Assembly (NCBI RefSeq): GCF_026241195.1
Contig: NZ_JAPFQO010000008.1
Location: forward strand, 124,001 to 188,000
Length of the DNA: 64,000 bases
Source: Pontibacter anaerobius
GTDB taxonomy: Bacteria; Bacteroidota; Bacteroidia; Cytophagales; Hymenobacteraceae
Direction: 5' to 3'
Below the pieces are notes generated by a model that worked only from the letters and a program-made list of their open reading frames with translations, ran no database searches and was not told the origin of the DNA. The position numbers and the translations under genes are program-made. Below are positions 10,377 through 18,470 of this stretch, piece by piece. How positions within the stretch are numbered: position 1 is the first letter of the stretch; each line of letters starts with the position of its first letter.

Positions 10377-11249
10377 CTACTCGCGATACAGGTAAGTATA
10401 GAACTTCTCCTGGTACTCTTGCCTGCTCAACATATCATCGTTATTAAGATCCCAACGAGAGAAAATTCCGTCTGCCATTTCATCAGGACTAAATATGCTA
10501 TCCTGATCCTTATCCCAATCATCAAAAAAGTTAAGGCTGCTCAGTCCTTTTCGGAACTCTATATCATCCAGACTTGCATCACTGTTTTCATCCCACTTTG
10601 CCCAGGATTGGTTCTGCACATTGAAGTCTGCAATAAACCTGTTCCATTCAGCTTCAGAAATACTGAACTCTTCATCCGTGCTTACCATAAAATGCACAAC
10701 TGTGCTAAGCCAAAGTTCATCGTACGAATACCCGTAATCCCATGGACTATAACCGAACTCATTAAGTCCTTCAGTGAACTTTGAATAAAACAACGCATTG
10801 TGGAAAGCATTAGCAAATGCTGCATTATTTATGTCCGATGCATGCAAGACAAAAGTGACTGATTCTTTTGTCACATTCAGTTCTTTGTCTTTTGCTTCAA
10901 CTGTGAGTGTGTAATCGCCGGTAGCTGCGTTTTTGGGTATCTGATGCAGTTCAATTAGTTCGTACTGAAAACTAGTAACCGAAACGTCTGATAGCACCCG
11001 ACTGGCACCACCTGGCTCAGTCAATACAACCCGCACATTATCAAGTCGCCAGTTGTCGGTTATTTCAGCAAATATTACAAGCATATCTATCACCACAACA
11101 GAATCATCGGCTGTCGGTTCATTCATGGTTACTTCTGGTGCAACAGTATCAAGTATAACGGGAGTAGGGTCATCATCATCACCATCACCGTCGCATGATA
11201 CAAAGGTGACGGAGAGGAGAAAGAGGGAAGCCAAATAAATTATTTTCAT
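10377..11249 (-). CDS. EF-hand lipoprotein with Ig-like domain (paralogue B)
   Basis: A paralogue of the neighbouring EF-hand lipoprotein. I place the start at 11249 because the signal peptide begins there (MKIIYLASLFLLSVTFVSC). The 36 residues that an upstream start would add have no signal character. A run DGDGDDDDP follows the lipid cysteine, then an Ig-like beta-sandwich (DTVAPEVTMNEPTADDSV). Four EF-hand loops close the protein. The first is degenerate (STDEEFSISEAE). The other three keep the acidic ligands (DENSDASLDDIE, DKDQDSIFSPDE, DLNNDDMLSRQE). Calcium-binding surface protein of unknown role. Confidence 0.83.
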   Translation of the reverse strand: MKIIYLASLFLLSVTFVSCDGDGDDDDPTPVILDTVAPEVTMNEPTADDSVVVIDMLVIFAEITDNWRLDNVRVVLTEPGGASRVLSDVSVTSFQYELIELHQIPKNAATGDYTLTVEAKDKELNVTKESVTFVLHASDINNAAFANAFHNALFYSKFTEGLNEFGYSPWDYGYSYDELWLSTVVHFMVSTDEEFSISEAEWNRFIADFNVQNQSWAKWDENSDASLDDIEFRKGLSSLNFFDDWDKDQDSIFSPDEMADGIFSRWDLNNDDMLSRQEYQEKFYTYLYRE

Positions 11250-11386
11250 AGTCATATAATAATAAAACCGAGGGAGCGCATAACGCTCAGACAGCCTTTG
11301 GCATGGGGTGGCGACAACGCCGAAAAGTGGTGGAAAGTATTCTGATGCGGGATGCAAAGCCTCGTAGTACAGATAGTTGAAGCCCT

Positions 11387-11419
11387 CAAATCAGGTATCC
11401 TGTACGGATAGGAATTCCG
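11387..11419 (-). promoter_or_regulatory. Conserved palindromic upstream element, copy B
   Basis: Minus-strand GGAATTCC, then TATCC-GTACA-GGATA, then CCTGATTTG. It is the same element as copy A with a spacer one base longer, and lies 138 bases before the start at 11249. See the separate finding. Confidence 0.55.
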
Positions 11420-11929
11420 AGATGGTTTCGAAATTTAATAGAAGTATAGTTCCCGCTGATTCTGTGCCATCTATCAAGAAGAACAAAACCAAATCTAGAC
11501 AGGAACAAATAGCACTTAGATTATAATAACTTATACGATAATTGCATTATCATAAAGTGCTATAGATCAACTTGTAACCAAAATATTTAGGAAAGCATCT
11601 GAACTACAGGGTATAGGCTTACTTATAATCAGGGTAAGTATGTTGTGCTAACCTATTATGGCGCAATTATCTGCTTGTGCTGTAAGCGTTACAAGTAAAA
11701 TCCTATGCATCTATAAATCCCACAACCCTGATCCAAACGAATTATCCGGGAACGATTCGGGCTGGTTGTGGCTTATTTCCTCCCGATTGGTAAGTATAGT
11801 TTTAGACTTTATACTTATCTGATAAAAAAGAATCAGAGATTATACCTGAAAGAGTGTGCAGTAGACTCAAACGTATAAAATGATCATGCAGAGACTTAAG
11901 ATGAATTTTAAAAGCTCTCAAAAGGTGAT
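11420..11929. other. Intergenic with one weak stem-loop
   Basis: About 510 bases with no coding signal. An inverted repeat CCACAACC / GGTTGTGG (11720-11727 and 11764-11771) encloses a second small inverted repeat (CGAAT/ATTCG). It could be a REP-like unit or a terminator. Two AAGTATA/TATACTT copies lie at about 11791-11813. Confidence 0.35.
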
Positions 11930-12097
11930 TCAGTCAAGCAGATATGTACCCACCGTGGATGCAGCGGCAACGGCACAGTAGAGTAACAGGAACAACCTGA
12001 AGAGCTTCTTTCTGCCAATTGCGTGCTTCAGCCATGGATAAAAGAGAAAGTACAGGAAACCCAGTACAATAAACACAATCACCAACGCCCTTAGCAT
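11930..12097 (-). CDS. Small two-TM membrane protein (55 residues)
   Basis: An open frame ATG to TGA encoding 55 residues. The N-terminal half is a clear membrane segment (LRALVIVFIVLGFLYFLFY). A basic loop follows (WLKHAIGRKKLFR), then a second membrane segment (LFLLLYCAVAAASTVGTYLL). The positive-inside pattern places the loop in the cytoplasm. The frame was chosen over an overlapping 65-codon frame in another phase, whose translation has no membrane pattern and is Cys-rich. Family not recognised. It stands alone between the EF-hand gene and the antiporter. Confidence 0.6.
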   Translation of the reverse strand: MLRALVIVFIVLGFLYFLFYPWLKHAIGRKKLFRLFLLLYCAVAAASTVGTYLLD

Positions 12098-12284
12098 GAA
12101 CTTTTAACATTAAATATAGCAGCAGCGACAAGTCCCTTGAAAGTTACCTAAACTGCTTACATTCTCCTCCTGAATTGAATAGTGTTGGATGAACCTGGAA
12201 AGCGAAAAGCCTTCAACCAAGTTACCCGACATCCTGGCAAGTAAGTTATAGTATCCCTAAAATCCTAAGAGAAAGGCACACGGG

Positions 12285-12314
12285 TTGGAGAATCCTGTTT
12301 TAAGGATAACTTTG
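12285..12314 (+). promoter_or_regulatory. Bacteroidota-type promoter of the Ca/Na antiporter
   Basis: TTG at 12285-12287, 19 bases, then TAACTTTG at 12307-12314. This fits the Bacteroidota sigma consensus TTG-N19-21-TAnnTTTG. It shows that the longest open frame, whose first codon is this same TTG, begins in the promoter, so translation starts at the ATG at 12339. Confidence 0.7.
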
Positions 12315-12338
12315 CATTCTTTTCAAGGTTACTGTAGC

Positions 12339-13292
12339 ATGTTAGATATCCTTCTTCTTATAGCTGGTTTTGTTGCCCTCATTTTCGGTGCCGATAAGCT
12401 GGTGGACGGCGCCTCCAGCCTTGCCTCCAGGTTTGGTGTACCAAACATTGTTATCGGTCTTACTATCGTGGCTTTTGGCACATCGGCCCCGGAACTGGTA
12501 GTTAACCTGTTTGCCTCTCTTAGCGGCAGCACAGAAATGGTGCTGGGAAATGTACTGGGAAGCAATATCTTTAATGTACTCGGGATATTGGGCATATCGG
12601 CACTCATCTATCCGCTCTCCGTCAAGTCAAACACCACATGGCTTGAGATTCCCCTGAGCCTGCTGGCGGCCGTTGTTGTACTTGTTGTTGCCAATGATAC
12701 ATTCCTGGACAAGTCAGCCTTCAACATTATCTCCAGAACAGACGGCATAGTGTTGCTGCTCTTCTTTTCCATTTTCCTGGTTTATAACATTACATTGGCG
12801 GTTGGCGGCACAAGCGAAGAAGAGACACCCACCAATCAATACACCTTGCTAAAGGCAGGACTATACTTGTTCCTCGGCCTGGCAGGCCTGATCATTGGCG
12901 GAAGGCTCATCGTCACGAGCGCTGTGAATATTGCACAGCTTCTCGGTTTGTCGGAGCGCGTTATCGGGCTAACGGTGGTATCCATTGGCACCTCACTTCC
13001 AGAGCTTGCCACGTCAGTGGTGGCAGTCCGAAAACGGAACGTTGACATTGCTATTGGAAATGTGGTTGGGTCCAACCTCTTCAATATCTTCTTTATACTT
13101 GGTATCTCAACAGTAGCTAATCCCCTCACAGTTAACCCCGGTTCGCTTTTAGACATTTTGGTAAACATTATGGCTGGCCTTTTACTTTTCATCTTCATCT
13201 TCACAGGCAAAGGAAGACAACTGGCCCGGTGGGAAGGCGCTGTATTCCTGGGGTTGTACGTAGTTTATCTGGCTATACTTATAACACAGTAG
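12339..13292 (+). CDS. Calcium/sodium antiporter, YrbG/CaxA family
   Basis: A 317-residue inner-membrane exchanger built from two inverted repeats of five TM helices. Each repeat carries the Na_Ca_ex signature: GLTIVAFGTSAPELVVN with GNVLGSNIFN in the first half, and GLTVVSIGTSLPELATS with GNVVGSNLFN in the second. The acidic residues of the PEL motifs are the cation ligands. Length matches the family (about 320). The start at 12339 follows from the promoter at 12285-12314. Likely role: Ca2+ efflux using a Na+ or H+ gradient. Confidence 0.94.
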   Translation: MLDILLLIAGFVALIFGADKLVDGASSLASRFGVPNIVIGLTIVAFGTSAPELVVNLFASLSGSTEMVLGNVLGSNIFNVLGILGISALIYPLSVKSNTTWLEIPLSLLAAVVVLVVANDTFLDKSAFNIISRTDGIVLLLFFSIFLVYNITLAVGGTSEEETPTNQYTLLKAGLYLFLGLAGLIIGGRLIVTSAVNIAQLLGLSERVIGLTVVSIGTSLPELATSVVAVRKRNVDIAIGNVVGSNLFNIFFILGISTVANPLTVNPGSLLDILVNIMAGLLLFIFIFTGKGRQLARWEGAVFLGLYVVYLAILITQ

Positions 13293-13970
13293 TTGAGCAA
13301 ATCGATAGCCATTAATCGGTTCTTTTAAAGAGTTACAATACAGTACCTGGAAGTTATCTCGCTCACATTAGTAAGACTCAATCCTGGTTACTAAAAGTTC
13401 GCGTGAAATAGTTTTCGTAAGTAACTTTCCTGTCCATGTATACCCAATTACAGTGCAGCAGTTTAACAGGATAATTTCGCTCTTCATGGCAAATGACTCA
13501 GGGAAGAAAAACAATTTCCCTGGATGAAGAAAATTGCACCCTTTTTAGCTGATTAAAGTATAAACCCTTATCACCGGAAGTACCTATGCCCAGTTAAAAG
13601 CGGCATACTAAGCCGTTTGTAAAGCTTACCCGTTTTATTCAGAATATCTTAGAAAGCCAGCTTTTCGGTACAACTTTCTGCCTGCTACTGCTCATAAAAC
13701 TGTTGTAAATGGCATGTCGTGTTGTTACCGCTCCCGCTATAGCACAGGGGTTCCGGCCACCCTTTATACTTTAACGCATGAGCAACTTTAGAAATAAGAC
13801 ATACTATACGCCTGCGGAAACAGAATCAGTAGAAGACTTTCTTCTCAAGGCTATTTTTAACTCCCCGATAAAATAAGTGACACTGAATATCCTTGCATGG
13901 GTGCCAAAGCTGCCCTTAAACTCAAAGCAATTTCGGCGATAGTAAATTTTTTAAGACTAAGTTAATCTGA
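13293..13970. other. Long intergenic stretch, possibly decayed
   Basis: About 680 bases without a convincing gene between two plus-strand genes. A 32-codon frame (13778-13876, MSNFRNKTYYTPAETES...) is open but too short to support. The stretch ends at a strong hairpin with no gene just before it, which hints that a gene once lay here. Confidence 0.35.
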
Positions 13971-14012
13971 TAATGGTGTTAGCCTGTTCAGTAGAGCAGG
14001 TTAACACCATTA
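13971..14012 (+). terminator. Strong orphan hairpin terminator
   Basis: An 11-base perfect stem TAATGGTGTTA / TAACACCATTA encloses a second stem (CCTGTTC / GAGCAGG, one G-T pair) and a 4-base loop. GTTTTAAA follows. No gene ends within 670 bases upstream, so it may terminate a small RNA or be left from a lost gene. Confidence 0.65.
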
Positions 14013-14210
14013 GTTTTAAACCCATTCAGCATGAAATAACCCCGGCGGAGAGGTAGTATAGATAAAACAACATATACATTTGCAAAGGAGCAGGCAAAAT
14101 CACGTTATTTACCAGACAATAAACTCCTGTTCCGTTTCAAAATGAATATCACCGGATCAGATTTATGTGCAGATCACTCAATTGTTACCTTTTAAAATGA
14201 AACATAACTA

Positions 14211-15140
14211 ATGGCTACTGGACTTCTCGCTCTTCTGGATGATATTTCAGCGCTGGTGAAAGTGAGCGCTGCAAGCTTGGACGATGTGCCGACCCAAGTG
14301 GCGAAAACGACAAGTAAGGTATCCGGTATTGTAATTGATGATACCGCCGTTACGCCCAAGTATGTAGTGGGCCTGGATCCGTCCCGCGAACTTTCGATTA
14401 TTTACCAGATCGCTAAAAAGTCATTAATAAACAAATTAATCCTGCTTAGCCCGGCAGCGCTGATCCTCGGATTCTTTGCGCCTTGGGCCATTCCCCCAAT
14501 CCTGATGCTGGGTGGGGCATACCTTTGCTTTGAAGGTTATGAGAAGGTGCACTCCATGTTTAGCAAATCACATGCAGACGCCGGCGACGATTCAGGGGAT
14601 AATCTGGAGGTAATCACACCCCAGGAACTGGAAAAGGAAAGAATAAAAGGGGCAATCCGCACCGACTTAATCCTTTCTGCCGAAATTGTGGCTATCACGT
14701 ATGCCACTGTGGCCGAAAAGCCGCTACTAACCCAGATTGCCGTAATGCTGGCCGTGGCAGTTTTCATCACCATTGCCGTTTACGGTTTTGTTGGCTTAAT
14801 CGTGAAGGCAGACGATATTGGGGTGCACATGGCAAAAGACGAGCATCACCCGCAGGTAAGGAAAATCGGACATGGTATTGTAAAGTTTATGCCGGTATTT
14901 CTAAAAATCCTGAGCTATGTCGGAACTGCGGCCATGCTTTGGGTGGGTGCAGAGATCATTGCGCATGGTATACCTTTCACGAGTCATGCTTTGGATAACC
15001 TGGAACATTCGCTGGCTGATGTGCCTGCCCTTGCCTGGCTTGCAAAGGTAGTCGTGAGCGCCATAGGAGGTTTGATCTTAGGTGCATTGATTGAAAAGAT
15101 CGTGTTACTGTTTCGCAAGGTTTTTGCAAACAAAAAATAA
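14211..15140 (+). CDS. DUF808 family inner-membrane protein (YedI-like)
   Basis: A 309-residue protein with the family's opening (MATGLLALLDDISALVKVSAASLDDV) and the conserved KTTSKVSGIVIDDTAVTPKYVVG stretch, followed by about six membrane helices. E. coli YedI is the reference member; its function is not established. A TACATTTG box at 14075-14082 could be the promoter -7 region, though no matching TTG lies at the right distance. A terminator follows about 50 bases after the stop, so it is monocistronic. Confidence 0.9.
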   Translation: MATGLLALLDDISALVKVSAASLDDVPTQVAKTTSKVSGIVIDDTAVTPKYVVGLDPSRELSIIYQIAKKSLINKLILLSPAALILGFFAPWAIPPILMLGGAYLCFEGYEKVHSMFSKSHADAGDDSGDNLEVITPQELEKERIKGAIRTDLILSAEIVAITYATVAEKPLLTQIAVMLAVAVFITIAVYGFVGLIVKADDIGVHMAKDEHHPQVRKIGHGIVKFMPVFLKILSYVGTAAMLWVGAEIIAHGIPFTSHALDNLEHSLADVPALAWLAKVVVSAIGGLILGALIEKIVLLFRKVFANKK

Positions 15141-15188
15141 AGAAGCGTTTAAAGTAAAAGGAGGTCAGGCTTCCCTACTTGGAAACTG

Positions 15189-15224
15189 AAAAGCCGCTGC
15201 AGCTAAACTGCAGCGGCTTTTTTA
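15189..15224 (+). terminator. Hairpin terminator (AAAAGCCGCT family)
   Basis: A perfect 14-base stem AAAAGCCGCTGCAG / CTGCAGCGGCTTTT (15189-15202, 15208-15221) with a 5-base loop and a T-tail, downstream of the DUF808 gene. Similar stems recur at 52775 and 59702. Confidence 0.9.
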
Positions 15225-15365
15225 TAAAGTCGATTACTCTCTCGAAACTGGAGCCCCCTACTGCCCAACTATCCTTGACGAGGACTTCTTTGTTGTCTTT
15301 CTAAGATTAGTTACTGAAGTTATACTTACACGAGATCCTACACAAAAGGCTGCAGCCATATTGGG

Positions 15366-16598
15366 TTACAAACGGGCATTTAAAGGTTTGCCTCCTTCAC
15401 TTTTAGCTTCACTTGCCTGTAACGGGTACAGGAACTCCCTCAAATCCTTTAAATACCTAAGGCTACCGTTGGGCACATTACTTAACACAATAATGGCGCT
15501 GTGGTCTTTGGGGTTTCGGAGCAGGTAGGAAGTATAGCCGTGCCACAATCCGGCATGATACACTACGGTATCGCCGCTTGCAACTGGGCGGATGCGCCAG
15601 CCAAAACCATAGTCTTCTTCTATTCTCTTTTTCTGCCGCGAACCGGTAAACGCCTCCTCCAACGTTTCTCTTTTTACCAGTTTTTCGGTGTACAGGGCCT
15701 GGTCCCACTTATAAAGATCTTCCACGGTCGAATACATTCCTTTATCACCCAAAACTGTGTCCAGGTAATCAGGCGATCTTTTTCGTCTGCCACCGGTGTG
15801 GCCTGTGGCTATACTTCCTGTCTGCGTAATCACATCCTTACTAAACATAAAGGTGTGTTTCATCTCCAGCGGCTCAAAAATGTGCTTGTACATGAACAAG
15901 GCAAAGGGCATTCCGGAAGCTTTTTCAGCAATAGAAGCCAGTAACATGTAGCCCGTGTTGCTGTAGTCGAAGTGTGTGTCTGGTTGGTAGTAAACAGCAG
16001 GCCTATGCGCTGCCATCAGGTTCAGTACATCGTCGTTGGTGATGGGTTTGTTACGGTCCGACCAAAGCTCATCACTAAAATAAGTATAATTTGATAAACC
16101 TGACCGGTGTGTGAGTAACTGGCGAATCGTGATGCCCTCGTAAGGAAAATCCGGAATATACTGCTGCACGCTGTCTTCATAACGAAGCTTGCCCTGCTCT
16201 TTAAGCATCATAATCGCCATGGCCGTAAATTGTTTAGATACGGAGGCCAGTTGAAAAGCTGTTTCGGTGCTCAAGGTATCTTTGCTGCGAAAATCGGTAT
16301 ACCCAAAAGCACCTTTGTAGACTACCTGATCATACTTGGTAACCAACACAGTACCGTTAAATCCCTTTCGTTTATGTAAAAACGTGAAAATAGAGTCTAA
16401 GTGGCTCCCTAATTGTCGGGCACTGTCCGGGGTAAAGTATGGAGGTACAGACACCCGCTGCCGGCTGTCCTCTTTCTCAGGCAAAACTTTTTTAACTGGC
16501 TTATCTTGTTTTGTTTCCTGACAACTAAGCAGGGACAAACTTATTAAAGATGCAACGATGCAAGCAGACAATGGGAATTGTATTCTAGAAAAAGCCAT
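15366..16598 (-). CDS. Serine hydrolase, class-C beta-lactamase fold, lipoprotein
   Basis: A 410-residue beta-lactamase/D-alanyl-D-alanine-carboxypeptidase-fold enzyme. I place the start at the ATG at 16598 rather than an upstream TTG. The signal sequence ends in a lipobox (SLLSC). Catalytic motifs are SVSK (SxxK, nucleophile Ser), YSNTGY (YxN) and HAGLWHG (HxG). The family includes esterases, D-aminopeptidases and penicillin-binding proteins, so real beta-lactamase activity should not be assumed. It is an isolated gene with no operon partner. Confidence 0.88.
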   Translation of the reverse strand: MAFSRIQFPLSACIVASLISLSLLSCQETKQDKPVKKVLPEKEDSRQRVSVPPYFTPDSARQLGSHLDSIFTFLHKRKGFNGTVLVTKYDQVVYKGAFGYTDFRSKDTLSTETAFQLASVSKQFTAMAIMMLKEQGKLRYEDSVQQYIPDFPYEGITIRQLLTHRSGLSNYTYFSDELWSDRNKPITNDDVLNLMAAHRPAVYYQPDTHFDYSNTGYMLLASIAEKASGMPFALFMYKHIFEPLEMKHTFMFSKDVITQTGSIATGHTGGRRKRSPDYLDTVLGDKGMYSTVEDLYKWDQALYTEKLVKRETLEEAFTGSRQKKRIEEDYGFGWRIRPVASGDTVVYHAGLWHGYTSYLLRNPKDHSAIIVLSNVPNGSLRYLKDLREFLYPLQASEAKSEGGKPLNARL

Positions 16599-16964
16599 AC
16601 TACAAACTACCAACTCAAAAAACCAATTGCAAAATTACCTGATCATCCTTAGGATAAAAATGCGCATTATAAAAGACGCCGCTTCAGGTAAAACAGCACT
16701 TGCCACCCCTAAAATGTATAAAAGTGGCTGATGTGTCTCTTTAACGGTTATAGCGCACAGGTATTACATCCAGCAAAGTCAACTATCAAAAAGACTAAGA
16801 CTTATACGTCTTTGCCTAAAACTTAAGAAGCTGAATGTCAATAACTTTAATAACAACGGGTTATTATCCAGCAAAGACATAACATAACGAATTAATAATC
16901 AATCTTATACATATCGCGTACAAATAAATATTAAATAGAATCTCAAACACTTAAACCATTAGCT
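16599..16964. other. Divergent intergenic region
   Basis: About 365 bases between the divergent hydrolase and Met-rich lipoprotein genes. It should hold both promoters. I see no perfect TAnnTTTG box and no hairpin. The part near 16900-16950 is very AT-rich. Confidence 0.4.
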
Positions 16965-17456
16965 ATGAAAAACTTTATTTTACCCCTACTCTTTATTTTG
17001 TTGGTAGTTGCTTCAGGCTGCCAGCGCGAAGCAACCGTTCAGGAGGTGATGGATACAGAGGAGCAGCGCAAGGAAGTTTACGCCACAATAATGGATAACC
17101 CAGAAATGCGACAGGAAATGATGCAGACCATGCGCGAACATCCTGAGGGAGGCATGATGATGGGTGGTGGTATGATGCGTAGAGGCAACATGATGGGAGA
17201 CACCACGATGATGATGAGCGACACCACCATGATGGGCGGTATGGGCCACATGAACCAGGCACAAATGCGTAATATGATGCAGCAGATGATGGACGCCTGC
17301 GCTCAGGACTCGGCCAATTGCGACATGATGTCGCAGATGATGATGGGCAACCGCCAGATGATGCAGCACATGATGCGGCAGATGCAGCAGCAAAACATGA
17401 TGAACAAGGAGTGCTATCAGCAGATGATGCAGAACATGAGTAGCATGAAGAAGTAA
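16965..17456 (+). CDS. Methionine-rich lipoprotein, probable Cu(I)/Ag(I)-binding
   Basis: A 163-residue protein. The signal peptide ends in the lipobox VVASGC. After a short acidic helix (residues 20-60) the chain is dominated by Met: 42 of 163 residues by my count, in MM and MMM clusters (GGMMMGGGMM, DTTMMMSDTTMMGGMGHM, NMMQQMMDAC), with Gln, Asn, His and three Cys after the lipid cysteine. Clustered thioether ligands are typical of periplasmic copper or silver binders; this is inference. The nearby oxidase with a Met/His-rich insert supports a copper role. The low-complexity DNA leaves long open frames on the other strand, which are not genes. Confidence 0.78.
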   Translation: MKNFILPLLFILLVVASGCQREATVQEVMDTEEQRKEVYATIMDNPEMRQEMMQTMREHPEGGMMMGGGMMRRGNMMGDTTMMMSDTTMMGGMGHMNQAQMRNMMQQMMDACAQDSANCDMMSQMMMGNRQMMQHMMRQMQQQNMMNKECYQQMMQNMSSMKK

Positions 17457-17600
17457 CTGAAAATCCTCGGAACCTGTAAACCTGTATATAGTTTGCAAGC
17501 ACTTCACGCAGTTAATAGCCTTTTCTATCGGGGAAATGTCGCACCAGCTGAGATGCTTTTATGACATTTTTAAACCTTAACTGGAGCTACGGACTGAGGA

Positions 17601-17747
17601 ATGGTGGGGGCCTGGTTCCTGAGCGATAACATCGTTACCAAAGCGGAATATTTACATCAGCAGCATGAAGGCGCAGGTTGGGCCGGAACAAAGTATGCCG
17701 GGGCCAAGTTTAAAGTTGTTGTATTGGAAGCCGCTATCAGCATCTGA
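17601..17747 (+). pseudogene. 3' remnant of an outer-membrane porin gene
   Basis: The last 48 codons of a beta-barrel gene remain: WFLSDNIVTKAEYLHQQ, then YAGAKFKVVVLEAAISI and a stop. This pattern, including a final amphipathic strand ending in a hydrophobic residue, is typical of the C-terminus of phosphate-selective-porin-like proteins. Upstream, another frame (LNWSYGLRN at 17571-17600) seems to continue the protein through a frameshift, then similarity is lost. The remnant is followed 3 bases later by a perfect palindromic terminator, as expected for the end of a once-functional gene. Family assignment is from the pattern only. Confidence 0.45.
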
Positions 17748-17750
17748 TAT

Positions 17751-17798
17751 GATAAGCAAAAGCCAGGGGAACTGCAGTTCCCCTGGCTTTTGCTTATC
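17751..17798. terminator. 48-base perfect palindrome, bidirectional terminator
   Basis: 24 bases (GATAAGCAAAAGCCAGGGGA then ACTG) are followed directly by their exact reverse complement. It sits between the porin remnant (plus) and the end of the DUF2911 gene (minus) and can terminate both. AAAAG/CTTTT flanks give T-rich tails in both directions. Confidence 0.8.
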
Positions 17799-17821
17799 AC
17801 TCTCTGTATTTTACGTCGAAC

Positions 17822-18430
17822 CTACTTAACCTGGACAGGTACTGTCACGCCCTTTTTCTCCCACGATATTTTGATGGCACCTTCATTGCCTGACTGTTCC
17901 ATGACTTCATACTTTAGTCTTTCCTGGTGCTGCTGCAGTTCCTCTGGTTTAACCTGAACCCGCAACACATCCTCTTTCTCGTTATACTTATCGGCCAGGT
18001 GCTGCTCCCAGTTTTTGTTGATGATCACTGTCCACTCATTTTCTCCCGGAATTGTAAACAGGGCATACTTACCGGCAGGTACTTCTTTGCCACCAACAAC
18101 CAGCGCTTTATCCGTTTCAAAAGAGGTGGCCATGTGCGCACCTGTAACCCACACCTGATTGTAAGGCACTAGCCCACCCCAGACAATTCGCCCTTTCACG
18201 CCTGGTGCATGGTACTTTATCTTTAGCTTGGCATCTCCTATACTTCCTGTCGCTTCGGAAGGTATGCTGCCTTTAATCGTGTCTTGCTGTGCAACTTCGA
18301 CTTCAGGTGTTTCTTCCACTTCAGCAGCAACGGTTTCCTGCGGCTGCTCTTCCTGAGTTGTGCTGGTGCAGCTAGAAAAATATGCTAAACAGGCTGCCAT
18401 ACCAGCGCATAAGATAAATGATTTTTTCAT
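17822..18430 (-). CDS. DUF2911 lipoprotein
   Basis: A 202-residue lipoprotein. The signal ends in YFSSC, and an acidic Glu/Val/Gln-rich linker spans about residues 22-50. The DUF2911 domain follows with its usual markers: KIKYHAPGVKGR, WGGLVPYNQVWVTGAHMATSFETDKALVVGGKEVPAGKYALFTIPGENEWTVIINK given here only as landmarks (VWVTGAH near residue 93, PAGKYALF near 117). DUF2911 proteins are common in Bacteroidota; function unknown. It lies 40 bases downstream of the PepSY gene on the same strand and may be cotranscribed with it and the oxidase. Confidence 0.87.
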   Translation of the reverse strand: MKKSFILCAGMAACLAYFSSCTSTTQEEQPQETVAAEVEETPEVEVAQQDTIKGSIPSEATGSIGDAKLKIKYHAPGVKGRIVWGGLVPYNQVWVTGAHMATSFETDKALVVGGKEVPAGKYALFTIPGENEWTVIINKNWEQHLADKYNEKEDVLRVQVKPEELQQHQERLKYEVMEQSGNEGAIKISWEKKGVTVPVQVK

Positions 18431-18470
18431 CTTGTTTATGTAATGTTCTTTTGGTGAGTTGTGGGAATAC

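Noticed and set aside
11934-12131. 65-codon minus-strand frame
   Set aside because: It overlaps the 55-residue membrane protein in another phase and has no coherent pattern.
13778-13876. 32-codon frame MSNFRNKTYYTPAETES...
   Set aside because: Too short and isolated; protein-like but without supporting evidence.
16993-17507. Two long minus-strand open frames opposite the Met-rich lipoprotein
   Set aside because: They result from the low-complexity ATG repeats (CAT/ATC on the other strand) and give His- or Ser-rich nonsense.
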